Assembly: GCF_025370875.1 (NCBI RefSeq)
Contig: NZ_JAMXFD010000037.1
Location: 19,434 to 52,356 of the forward strand
Direction of reading: 5' to 3'
Length of the DNA stretch: 32,923 nucleotides
Origin: Laspinema palackyanum D2c
GTDB lineage: Bacteria; Cyanobacteriota; Cyanobacteriia; Cyanobacteriales; Laspinemataceae
A program made the position numbers and the translations under genes. Under the pieces are notes generated by a model. It was not told the origin of the DNA, did not search any database, and worked only from the letters and a program-made list of their open reading frames with translations. Shown here piece after piece: positions 17,144 to 24,485 of this stretch. Within the stretch, counting starts at the first letter, position 1. Each line of letters opens with the position of its first letter.

Positions 17144-17170
17144 TGGACCCGAAATTCGGTTTCGGGTCCA
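17144..17170 (+). promoter_or_regulatory. Perfect 11-bp hairpin upstream of the kinase gene
   Basis: TGGACCCGAAA (17144-17154), loop TTCGG (17155-17159), then TTTCGGGTCCA (17160-17170) pair without mismatch. Downstream sequence is GGGGAACGAATC, not a T-tract. It is the strongest stem in this spacer and lies 109 bases before the small ORF and 231 before the kinase start. It could be a 5'-leader structure, a processing site or a DNA palindrome for protein binding. Confidence 0.5.
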
Positions 17171-17278
17171 GGGGAACGAATCAGGAACCGATGCTCTAGG
17201 GGGGTGGGCGATGCCGCCACTTCCTAACTAGGCGATACAGTAGGCCATATAGCGAACCGATCACCGATCTATAGAATT

Positions 17279-17404
17279 ATGGAGCGATCGCGCCACTCTT
17301 ATTCCGTGCAGTTACCTCGTGCCAACATAAACGATTTCTTCGCCGGAACTACCGTTTTGGTGGATCGGTTGAGTAACGAAGATGAGGGTGTCAGCATTCT
17401 ATGA
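17279..17404 (+). CDS. Candidate 41-aa ORF coupled to the CHASE4 kinase gene
   Basis: ATG at 17279 opens a 41-codon frame that ends with TGA at 17402-17404, overlapping the kinase ATG (17401) as ATGA. The product begins MERSRHSYSVQLPRANINDF and is not a family I recognise. The four-base overlap is the arrangement typical of translational coupling and is the main support. Against it, there is no clear Shine-Dalgarno sequence and the frame is short. It could be a leader peptide, a small protein or chance. Confidence 0.35.
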   Translation: MERSRHSYSVQLPRANINDFFAGTTVLVDRLSNEDEGVSIL

Positions 17405-20400
17405 AATTGCGAAAGAAAATACTGATTATAGTCGGCACGACCTTGTTAGGTCTAAATGTCGTGCTGTACGCTACAGCATCGAGTATTTTACTGGGAGACT
17501 TCAAAGAATTAGAACAGAAAGTCGTCCATCAAGATGCAGTCCGAGGCTTACAGTCCCTCCAGCAGACCCTTAACGAACTGGAATCCATCGCTCGCTATCA
17601 TGCGGAATGGGACGATACTTACAGCTTTATCACCCCGGGAGACCCCAATTACGTTAACTCCAATTTTGGCAATGAAACCTTCCTTCAATTAAATCTGAAT
17701 CTGTTGCTAATCCTGGACGAACAAAGAAAACCTGTTTTTAGCAAAGCCTTTGATTTCCAACAAAAGGTAGAAATCCCTATGCCAGGGGTCATTCAAGATT
17801 TAGCCTCGGCTTATCAACAACAACTTGAGAAAAAATTCACCGAAACCGGACACTACAACCACCCCATCAGTGGCATAGTCCTCCTCCCCCAGGGACCGGC
17901 CCTGATTGCGGCTCAATCCATTCTCACCAGTCAAGGAGAGGGTCCGTACCGGGGGACTTTATGGGTCGGACGCTTTCTGAATCAGCCGGAGATCGATCGC
18001 CTCGCGGATCTGACCCAATTATCCCTTTTGATTTATCCGATGAGTGCTTTGCCACCGGAATTAGACGGGGTGAGAACTCAGTTAGAGGAGTCGAACCCAT
18101 CGGCAACTCCCTCAGAACCATTCCAGAGGATGGATTTAGGGGGACTTCGGGGGCGATCGCCCATCGTGGTCAAAGCCCTCAGCGAGACAGAAATGGCCGC
18201 CTATACCGCCATCCCAGCGATCGCCAGCAATAACCGTTTACTCCTGCAAGTCACCCACAATCGCGAGATTTACGCCAAAGGTAAAACCAGCGTCCGCTAT
18301 TTTATCGGGGCTCTGTTAGGGGTAAGTCTCGGGTTTAGTGGTCTAACCCTGCTCTTATTTGAAAAATTAGTCCTCTCGCGACTGACGGTGCTCACCCGAA
18401 AAGTTGAACGCATCGGCGACAAAGGGGACCTGTCCATGCGCGTTAAAATTGTAGGTCATGATGAACTTTCTAGTTTAGGGATGACCATCAACGGGATGCT
18501 CAAAGCCCTGCAAGAGTCCCAGTATAAGCTCAGAGAAAGTGAAGAACGCTATCGCTTAATGGCGGAAAACTCCACCGACATGATTTCCCGCCATACACCA
18601 AAAGGCAAGTTTATTTATGTCTCCCCCGCTTGCCATTCGTTATTGGGATATGAACCCGACGAACTGATCGGCTTTAACCTCTATGACTTTTTCCATCCCG
18701 AGGATGCCAAGACCCTAGCCAAATCTTACTTGGCAATGGTCAAGGGTCAAGTCAGTTATACGGTTAGCTACCGGATCCGCCATAAATATGGTCATTACCT
18801 GTGGTTTGAAAGTACCAGTCGCACGGTTCGCAATCCCCAGACTGAAGAAATCGAAGAATTAGTCGCCATTTCCCGGGATATCACCGAACGCCATCAAACG
18901 GATGAGGAACTGCGGGAAAGTGAAGCCTCGATTCGAGCGCTTTATAAAATCACATCTTCGCGTAAACTCAGATTTGAGCAACGGTTGCAACGGTTACTGG
19001 TCATGGGAAAACGGCGGTTTGGGTTAAGCGTGGCGATTTTATCTCGGATTAAAGGCGATCGCTATGAAATCATCGCGGTTGAATCCCCGGACAATACCCT
19101 CCAACCGGGCGATCGCTTCTCCTTGAGTCAAACCTACTGTCGCGAAACCCTCCGCCTCAAAGAACCCCTCTATTTTGAATCCGTCAGTGTCACGCGCTGG
19201 CACAGCAAACCCACCCAAACCCCCTTTCCCCAAGAAGCCTATATTGGGACAAGGGTGATTGTCGGGGGCAAAATCTATGGCACTCTCAGCTTTTCCAGTA
19301 GCACCCCCCTGGGACGCCCGTTTAAAGCCGTGGATAAAGAACTGCTCAAACTCATGGCTCAATGGATTGGCAGTGAAATCGAGCGTCGGGCTGCCGCTGC
19401 GGATTTAGCCCGGGCTAGAGACGAGGCCCTCGCTGCCACTCGCGCTAAAAGCGAATTTCTCGCCACCATGAGCCACGAAATCCGCACTCCCATGAATGCG
19501 GTCATTGGCATGACTGGATTACTCCTGGATACAAACCTCAACCCCGAACAGCGCGATTTTGTCGAAACCGTCCGCGCCAGTGGGGATGCCCTGCTCACCA
19601 TTATTAACGATATCCTCGACTTCTCCAAAATTGAGTCCGGGAAACTCGACCTAGAACAGCAACCCTTTAACCTGCGCTCTTGCATTGAAGATTCCCTAGA
19701 TTTACTCGCCTCCAGAGCCGCCGAAAAAGGAGTAGAGTTGGCCTATCTCATCGAACCCTCGACTCCGGAAATGATTATCGGCGATGTCACCCGAGTCCGT
19801 CAAATCTTGGTGAATTTGCTCAGTAATGCGGTGAAATTCACGGAAAAAGGGGAAGTGGTCGTCTCGGTGAGTGCTTCGACTATTCACCCGCAACAGGCGG
19901 TAGGAATTGGGACTGACCGTTTAATCCTCAAGGATCAGGAGACGGAGAACGGTCATCTCCCCCAGGATCTGATCCAGGATCTCAGCACCAGGACCCCCCC
20001 CTGTCAAATCCAATTTACCGTGTCCGATACCGGCATTGGCATTCCCCCAGAACGGATGAATCGGCTGTTTAAGTCGTTTTCCCAGGTGGATTCCTCAACC
20101 ACTCGCGAGTATGGTGGCACGGGGTTGGGTTTAGCCATCAGCAAGCGTCTGAGCGAATTGATGGGGGGTCGGATGTGGGTGGTCAGTGGCGAGGGAGTCG
20201 GTGGCGACCCGGACCCGGCCTTTCAATGGCCGATCGCCCCTGCCATTCCTGACAACTTCTCCCCTCTTCCCGACCCCGAGCAAAGTATCTTTACCTTGAC
20301 CGATGCCAAATCCGCTCATCCCGATACCCCACCCACTGGCTCGACATTCTATTTCACCGTGATGGCAACTCCCGCAGTCAATCCTTTGCCGGTGGACCTA

Positions 20401-21714
20401 AATGGCACTCAACCGTCTTTGGCGGGTAAGCGGGTGCTGATTGTGGATGATAATGCCACAAATCGCCAAATTTTAACCCGTCAAGCCTTGTTTTGGGGCA
20501 TGAAGCCCAAGGCAGCGAGTTCGGCCCGGGAAGCCCTAGATTGGCTGCAAAATTCGGAAACCTTTGACATTGCCATTCTGGATATGCAAATGCCTCAAAT
20601 GGATGGGATTACCCTAGCGTCCTACATCCGAGGAATTGTCAAAAATCGTGAATTCCCCCTGGTGATGCTGACTTCTATAGGGAGACAGGAAGTAGACTTG
20701 CCTCATAAGGTCCCCTTTGCTGCGTTTCTAAATAAACCGATTAAACAATCCTATCTGTACAATGTGTTGGCGGGAATTTTTGGGGGAGTGCCGATTCTTT
20801 CTCGTCCGACTCTTATGAACGCCCTCGCCATTGACCCCCAGATGGCTCAACAAAAACCGTTACGCATTTTGTTGGCGGAGGATCATTTAGTCAATCAAAA
20901 GGTGGCCCTGCAAATTTTGCATCGGTTGGGGTATCGCGCTGATGTGGCGGGGAATGGGATTGAAGTGTTGCAAGCATTGGACCGGCAACATTATGATGTG
21001 GTCCTGATGGATGTTCATATGCCGGAAATGGATGGGTTGGCGGCAACTCGGCAAATTTGTCAAGATGCCCGAGATGGCCGACTGCTGCACAAACCGCGAA
21101 TTATTGCGATGACGGCGAATGCGATGCAGGGCGATCGCGAACTCTGTCTGGAAGCGGGGATGGATGACTATATCAGTAAGCCGATCCGAATGCCGGAATT
21201 GGTGGAAGCCCTGGCCCTCTGTCCGTTGGATTCCGACCCTTCCGCGCTGATGATGCCGACTTTATCCCCAGGGGATTCGGATGCTTCCAAGTCGAAATTA
21301 TCCGGGTCTGACCCCGAAAATCCTCCGGGTTCGCCGTCCAAGGCGATCGCAGAGCCGGTTCTGAATCAGGCCATGTTAGCCTCGTTACGCGATATTGAGG
21401 CTCTTGAAGAGGTGATCGAGATTTATTTACAGGAGTCTCCCAAGCTGATTGACCTGCTCACGGTGGCGATCGCCCAGGATGATAGTTTTGAACTGCAAGA
21501 AGCAGCGCACTCGCTGAAATCAACGAGTGCGGCAGTGGGTGCAATGAGTTTGGCCGATCTGAGTCAGCAACTTGAATCGATTGGGCGATCGCATCACAAC
21601 ACCCAAACCCCTCCCCCCCCAGAAGTTACCGATATTTTCTCTGACCTGATTATGGAATACCAACGGGTCAAAACGGCACTGAATTGGGAACTGGAACAGG
21701 GGGAATCTACCTAG
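17401..21714 (+). CDS. CHASE4-HAMP-PAS-GAF hybrid histidine kinase with two receivers and HPt
   Basis: A 1437-aa inner-membrane phosphorelay kinase. A membrane segment (ILIIVGTTLLGLNVVLYATA) is followed by a periplasmic CHASE4-like domain (about 33-280), a second membrane segment (about 298-322), HAMP, PAS (about 376-497) and GAF (about 510-660). The kinase core has phospho-acceptor His692 in MSHEIRTPMNAV, N-box LVNLLSNAVKFTEKG, G1 DTGIGIPPE and G2 GGTGLGLAIS. Receiver 1 is intact (D1016/D1017, D1061 in DMQMPQMDG), as is receiver 2 (D1161, D1204 in DVHMPEMDG). A C-terminal HPt has His1370 in AHSLKSTSAAVG. All relay residues are present, so the protein can pass phosphate internally and on to an unlinked regulator. 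The GAF lacks cyanobacteriochrome cysteine motifs. The ATG is preceded by a possible coupled small ORF, and the stop overlaps the convergent next gene. Confidence 0.93.
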   Translation: MKLRKKILIIVGTTLLGLNVVLYATASSILLGDFKELEQKVVHQDAVRGLQSLQQTLNELESIARYHAEWDDTYSFITPGDPNYVNSNFGNETFLQLNLNLLLILDEQRKPVFSKAFDFQQKVEIPMPGVIQDLASAYQQQLEKKFTETGHYNHPISGIVLLPQGPALIAAQSILTSQGEGPYRGTLWVGRFLNQPEIDRLADLTQLSLLIYPMSALPPELDGVRTQLEESNPSATPSEPFQRMDLGGLRGRSPIVVKALSETEMAAYTAIPAIASNNRLLLQVTHNREIYAKGKTSVRYFIGALLGVSLGFSGLTLLLFEKLVLSRLTVLTRKVERIGDKGDLSMRVKIVGHDELSSLGMTINGMLKALQESQYKLRESEERYRLMAENSTDMISRHTPKGKFIYVSPACHSLLGYEPDELIGFNLYDFFHPEDAKTLAKSYLAMVKGQVSYTVSYRIRHKYGHYLWFESTSRTVRNPQTEEIEELVAISRDITERHQTDEELRESEASIRALYKITSSRKLRFEQRLQRLLVMGKRRFGLSVAILSRIKGDRYEIIAVESPDNTLQPGDRFSLSQTYCRETLRLKEPLYFESVSVTRWHSKPTQTPFPQEAYIGTRVIVGGKIYGTLSFSSSTPLGRPFKAVDKELLKLMAQWIGSEIERRAAAADLARARDEALAATRAKSEFLATMSHEIRTPMNAVIGMTGLLLDTNLNPEQRDFVETVRASGDALLTIINDILDFSKIESGKLDLEQQPFNLRSCIEDSLDLLASRAAEKGVELAYLIEPSTPEMIIGDVTRVRQILVNLLSNAVKFTEKGEVVVSVSASTIHPQQAVGIGTDRLILKDQETENGHLPQDLIQDLSTRTPPCQIQFTVSDTGIGIPPERMNRLFKSFSQVDSSTTREYGGTGLGLAISKRLSELMGGRMWVVSGEGVGGDPDPAFQWPIAPAIPDNFSPLPDPEQSIFTLTDAKSAHPDTPPTGSTFYFTVMATPAVNPLPVDLNGTQPSLAGKRVLIVDDNATNRQILTRQALFWGMKPKAASSAREALDWLQNSETFDIAILDMQMPQMDGITLASYIRGIVKNREFPLVMLTSIGRQEVDLPHKVPFAAFLNKPIKQSYLYNVLAGIFGGVPILSRPTLMNALAIDPQMAQQKPLRILLAEDHLVNQKVALQILHRLGYRADVAGNGIEVLQALDRQHYDVVLMDVHMPEMDGLAATRQICQDARDGRLLHKPRIIAMTANAMQGDRELCLEAGMDDYISKPIRMPELVEALALCPLDSDPSALMMPTLSPGDSDASKSKLSGSDPENPPGSPSKAIAEPVLNQAMLASLRDIEALEEVIEIYLQESPKLIDLLTVAIAQDDSFELQEAAHSLKSTSAAVGAMSLADLSQQLESIGRSHHNTQTPPPPEVTDIFSDLIMEYQRVKTALNWELEQGEST

Positions 21715-22139
21715 TTAGGATTTTGGGTAATCGAGAGAGTGTAGCTATGCTGTTCTCCCGCAAGGTCGCCAATATAGATTTGATAAGTCCCAACGGTCCA
21801 TAAACCGGACATTTCCGGTTGTTCTCCGACGGTACTATCCGCAAGTACACAGAACCGTCCAGTGGGACCTTCAATTAATAAAGTGGGTTCTCCAGCACTC
21901 TCCACTGTTAATCGCAGATAGGGGAACTGCTGTCCGACTTCCAGGGTCTGACTCGGTTGCTCAGAAATGCTGCCACAGTCACTTTTTTGCAATCCACCGG
22001 ATGTCCCTTGGAGTTGGATCGGATCGCTACCGAACTGGGGTTGCAGTTGGACCACTTCTGCATGAAGTCGATGGGGGGCGATCGCGGCTAAAAGCACCGC
22101 GAACAAAGGAGCAATCAGGGGGCGAGTGGGTAGTTGCAT
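21711..22139 (-). CDS. Small secreted protein of unknown function
   Basis: A 142-aa protein starting MQLPTRPLIAPLFAVLLAAI, a clear signal peptide probably cleaved near HRLHA-EVV. The mature ~110 residues hold two cysteines (KSDCGS and GRFCVLAD) and a beta-rich pattern ending GLWTVGTYQIYIGDLAGEQHSYTLSI. This is reminiscent of PPC-like beta-sandwich domains in cyanobacterial exported proteins, although the resemblance is loose. Its stop codon and that of the convergent kinase gene share the palindrome CTAG at 21711-21714, so the two 3' ends interlock. The start ATG lies beside the large repeat patch. Confidence 0.75.
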   Translation of the reverse strand: MQLPTRPLIAPLFAVLLAAIAPHRLHAEVVQLQPQFGSDPIQLQGTSGGLQKSDCGSISEQPSQTLEVGQQFPYLRLTVESAGEPTLLIEGPTGRFCVLADSTVGEQPEMSGLWTVGTYQIYIGDLAGEQHSYTLSITQNPN

Positions 22140-22308
22140 AGATTATTTCCCCTTCGGGTTTAAAAAGCTTTTTTCGTAATCTCTATTACTTACAGACGCT
22201 CAGCATTTTCATCCGTTCCGATCGCCACAGGAAACTCCGCTTCAGGCAGTTCCCATCTTTTTCATTATAGATGATGGGAGGATGGGGGAGATGGGGAGGA
22301 TTACTCCT

Positions 22309-22542
22309 GTTCGTAGTAACGACTTCAGTCGTTGCTCTCCTGTTATGGCATCAGCCATAACAGGAGCAATCCCCGGGTAAACTGAAGTGGTTTCATCCTG
22401 TTCGTAGTAACGACTTTAGTCGTTGCTCTCCTGTTATGGCATCAGCCATAACAGGAGCAATCCCAGGGTAAACCCAAGCTATTTCTTCCTGTTCGTAGTA
22501 ACGACTTTAGTCGTTGCTCTCCTGTTATGGCATCAGCCATAA
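22309..22542 (+). repeat. 91-bp composite tandem repeat, third copy interrupted
   Basis: Units start at 22309, 22400 and 22491, exactly 91 bases apart. Each joins a GTTCGTAGT plus AACGACTTCAGTCGTT (or ...TTTAGT...) hairpin to a second palindrome, CTCCTGTTATGG-catcag-CCATAACAGGAG (22337-22366, 22428-22457), then CAATCCC(C/A)GGGTAAAC and spacer. In the third unit the second palindrome is complete only to CCATAA (22542). Its remaining CAGGAG appears at 22667, after an inserted segment. Confidence 0.92.
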
Positions 22543-22663
22543 GGGGATTGCAAAATATAAATTCTCCAAACGTTCGTAGTGACTCCGTTACTGAGTCATC
22601 TTTAAAGAAACCCCTGAAGGGGTTACTACGAACGTTTTGCGGGTTTTATTTTTTGGAGTTCCC
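22543..22663. mobile_element. 121-bp MITE-like insertion splitting a palindrome
   Basis: The segment from GGGGATTGC to GGAGTTCCC interrupts CCATAA|CAGGAG. TAA is present on both sides (22540-22542 and 22664-22666), consistent with a 3-bp target duplication. The ends are imperfect inverted repeats: GGGGATTGCAAAATA... and, reading the other strand, GGGAACTCCAAAAAATAAA. Both ends run inward to AACGTTCGTAGT. Inside are two hairpins, TGACTC..GAGTCA and AACCCCTGAAGGGGTT. It contains no ORF, so any movement would need a transposase in trans. Confidence 0.7.
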
Positions 22664-22666
22664 TAA

Positions 22667-22861
22667 CAGGAGCAATCCCCGGGTAAGGCGTGAAGAAGGC
22701 GATCGCCTTCGTAACCCGGATAACGACAGCAAGTCGTTACTACGAACATGAGCAATCCTCCCCACAGGAGCAATCCCCGGGTAAGGCGTGAAGAAGGCGA
22801 TCGCCTTCGTAACCCGGATAACGACAGCAAGTCGTTACTACAAACATGAGCAATCCTCCCC
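22667..22861 (+). repeat. 98-bp direct duplication
   Basis: CAGGAGCAATCCCCGGGTAA starts at 22667 and again at 22765. Each copy runs through AAGGCGATCGCCTT, a HIP1-centred palindrome, and the hairpin variant AACGACAGCAAGTCGTT followed by ACTACGAAC. The visible difference is ACTACGAAC versus ACTACAAAC in the second copy. The near identity indicates recent duplication. Confidence 0.9.
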
Positions 22862-22941
22862 CATCTCCCCCATCTCCCCCATCTCCCCCATCTCCCCCAT
22901 CTCCCCCATCTTCCCCATCTCCCCCATCTCCCCATCTCCCC
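22856..22941 (+). repeat. CCCATCTCC microsatellite
   Basis: About nine units of CCCATCTCC with minor variation (one CTTCC). The reverse complement of the same word appears at 22274-22299 (GATGGGGGAGATGGGGAGG), bracketing the repeat patch. It is a slippage-prone low-complexity tract; the open frames across it (WGR or SPI repeats) are artefacts. Confidence 0.9.
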
Positions 22942-23090
22942 AGACAACCCTACTCAAAATCGTTATGATTATGATATTCTTGTAACGGTTCGTAAAGAAT
23001 CGGGTGCGTTGATCGCCGTGAGCGTGCTTTTCAAGCCTACGCCATAGCCTGTTCGCGCCAGTTAACCCTCATAACATGGAGAATCAAACA
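22942..23090 (+). promoter_or_regulatory. Leader region of the 2-Cys peroxiredoxin gene
   Basis: This is the only non-repetitive part of the 22140-23090 spacer. TTATGATTATGATATTC at about 22962-22978 offers TATGAT-like -10 hexamers, although no convincing -35 partner is visible. GGAG at 23078-23081 lies 9 bases before the ATG at 23091 and supports that start over the in-frame ATG at 23076. Promoter placement is tentative. Confidence 0.3.
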
Positions 23091-23687
23091 ATGACCGAAG
23101 GATGTATCCGCGTCGGCCAACAGGCCCCCGACTTCACCGCCACTGCCGTTGTGGATCAAGAGTTCAAAACCATCAAACTCTCCGACTACCGGGGTAAATA
23201 TGTGGTGTTGTTCTTCTATCCCCTGGACTTTACCTTTGTCTGTCCGACGGAAATTACCGCTTTTAGCGACAGTCATGGAAACTTCAGCCAACTGAACACC
23301 GAAGTGTTGGGTGTGTCTGTTGACAGTGAATTTTCTCACCTGGCTTGGATCCAGACCGATCGCAAATCTGGGGGTCTCGGCGACTTGAACTATCCTCTGG
23401 TTTCCGATATCAAGAAGGAAATTAGTTCCGCTTACAATGTCCTCGATCCTGAAGCAGGAATCGCTCTGCGTGGACTCTTTATCATCGACAAAGACGGTGT
23501 GATCCAGCACGCCACTATCAATAACCTGGCATTTGGCCGTAATGTCGAAGAAACTCTGCGGATTCTGCAAGCTATCCAGCACGTTCAAACTCACCCCGAT
23601 GAAGTTTGTCCGGCAGGTTGGCAACCCGGTGCGAAGACGATGAATCCGGATCCCAAGAAGTCTAAAGAATTCTTTGCCGCCATCTAA
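23091..23687 (+). CDS. Typical 2-Cys peroxiredoxin
   Basis: A 198-aa thiol peroxidase reducing H2O2, peroxynitrite and alkyl peroxides with thioredoxin-type donors. The peroxidatic Cys lies in [19 protein letters not shown] with the Pro/Thr of the PxxxTxxC motif. The resolving Cys lies in [11 protein letters not shown] near the C-terminus. The GGLG motif linked to sensitivity to over-oxidation is present ([12 protein letters not shown]). The C-terminal tail reads KEFFAAI instead of the YF pair usually cited, so sensitivity may be intermediate. ATG 23091 ([15 protein letters not shown]) matches the family start and has GGAG at 9 bases; the in-frame ATG at 23076 overlaps that site. A strong hairpin follows the stop. 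Expected to be abundant and cytoplasmic. Confidence 0.94.
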   Translation: MTEGCIRVGQQAPDFTATAVVDQEFKTIKLSDYRGKYVVLFFYPLDFTFVCPTEITAFSDSHGNFSQLNTEVLGVSVDSEFSHLAWIQTDRKSGGLGDLNYPLVSDIKKEISSAYNVLDPEAGIALRGLFIIDKDGVIQHATINNLAFGRNVEETLRILQAIQHVQTHPDEVCPAGWQPGAKTMNPDPKKSKEFFAAI

Positions 23688-23759
23688 TTCCGATTGGCGG
23701 GATTGGCATCGGAGGCGATCGCAAGGGAAACTTGATCCCCCTGCCCTTTCAACCTTTTG

Positions 23760-23812
23760 AAACCCAACTCTTTCCCCCAGCTACTTCAGCCAGGATTGAG
23801 TTGGGTTTAAAA
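23760..23812 (+). terminator. Terminator-like hairpin after the peroxiredoxin gene
   Basis: A perfect 11-bp stem AAACCCAACTC (23760-23770) / GAGTTGGGTTT (23798-23808) with a 27-nt loop, ending in TTTAAAATTT. The A-rich left and T-rich right arms fit intrinsic termination. It separates the two redoxin genes, arguing against one simple operon. Confidence 0.65.
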
Positions 23813-23858
23813 TTTATGAATGATTTTCTTTAATTAATCGGCTCAAGAGGTTTAAACC

Positions 23859-24425
23859 ATGTTGACATCTACGGATTTTAGAGGATTACTCAATCAACGC
23901 TTTTTCAATAATTTTCTGCCGGTTCCTGCCCTCAATAAACTCTACCCAGCAGTTTGCCCCCCTGACTTTCAACTTCCTCATGTCAATGGGGAGGGTTCGA
24001 TTCGCCTTTCTGAATACCGCGAAAAACAACCTGTTATTCTCTATTTTACTCGAATTTTTACGGAAAAACAATATTGCCCTCTCTGTTTTCCTCACATTAA
24101 AGCCATAAATACGGCTTATGAGCAATTTGTAGAAGCGGGTGCGGAAGTGTTATTAATCACCAGTACCGATGAACGTCAATCTCAAATTGTCATCCGGGAT
24201 TTGGGCTTAAAAATGCCGGTGTTGTGCGACCCGAGTTGTTTAGTGTTCCGGGCGTATGGGACGGGACAAGCTTTGGGTGCACCGTTACCAGCACAGTATT
24301 TACTGGATATTGAGGGCAAGTTACGGTTTAAGCATCTGTTTTCATTTTTAGAACCCAATGCTCAAGTGAGCCGCTTGTTAGAGCAGTTACAGGAAATTAA
24401 GTTGCAACAACCGGCGGGGGTTTAA
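23859..24425 (+). CDS. AhpC/TSA-family redoxin with a CPLC motif
   Basis: A 188-aa thioredoxin-fold protein. PVILYFTRIFTEKQYCPLCF PHI places a C-P-x-C pair where AhpC/TSA proteins carry the active-site region. Flanking CPPDFQLPHVNGEGSIRLSEY and VEAGAEVLLITSTDERQSQI fit the family core, and there is no signal peptide. The CxxC arrangement is more like a disulfide oxidoreductase or an atypical peroxiredoxin than the 2-Cys enzyme upstream; reaction and partner are undetermined. AGAGG 9-13 bases before the ATG supports the start. It lies 171 bases after the peroxiredoxin with a hairpin between, so it probably has its own promoter or depends on readthrough. Confidence 0.82.
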   Translation: MLTSTDFRGLLNQRFFNNFLPVPALNKLYPAVCPPDFQLPHVNGEGSIRLSEYREKQPVILYFTRIFTEKQYCPLCFPHIKAINTAYEQFVEAGAEVLLITSTDERQSQIVIRDLGLKMPVLCDPSCLVFRAYGTGQALGAPLPAQYLLDIEGKLRFKHLFSFLEPNAQVSRLLEQLQEIKLQQPAGV

Positions 24426-24485
24426 ACGTGGGCAGCCTCATAGCTAAAGTCGGTTAAAAACTGAAATCTTGCACCATTCTCAACA

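Larger units (their letters stand above)
16811..17278. other. 468-base non-coding region with structured DNA
   Basis: No ORF of substance on either strand. Visible structure includes the palindrome AACCCTAGGGT around 16986-16996 and the two hairpins listed separately (17087-17128 and 17144-17170). It carries HIP1-type sites but no GTAG-hairpin repeats. The spacing before the CHASE4 kinase gene makes it a candidate long 5' leader or small-RNA locus. It matches no RNA family I can recognise. Confidence 0.5.

Noticed and set aside
18926-19380. Cyanobacteriochrome GAF in the CHASE4 kinase
   Set aside because: The domain is GAF-like but has no Cys-His or DXCF motif; its cysteine is in SLSQTYCRETL, a different position.
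22663-22985. Open frames encoding WGRWGR or SPISPI repeats
   Set aside because: They are translations of the CCCATCTCC microsatellite and of duplicated non-coding repeats.
23037-23624. 195-aa minus-strand frame opposite the peroxiredoxin
   Set aside because: Complete antisense shadow of a gene with unambiguous catalytic motifs on the plus strand.
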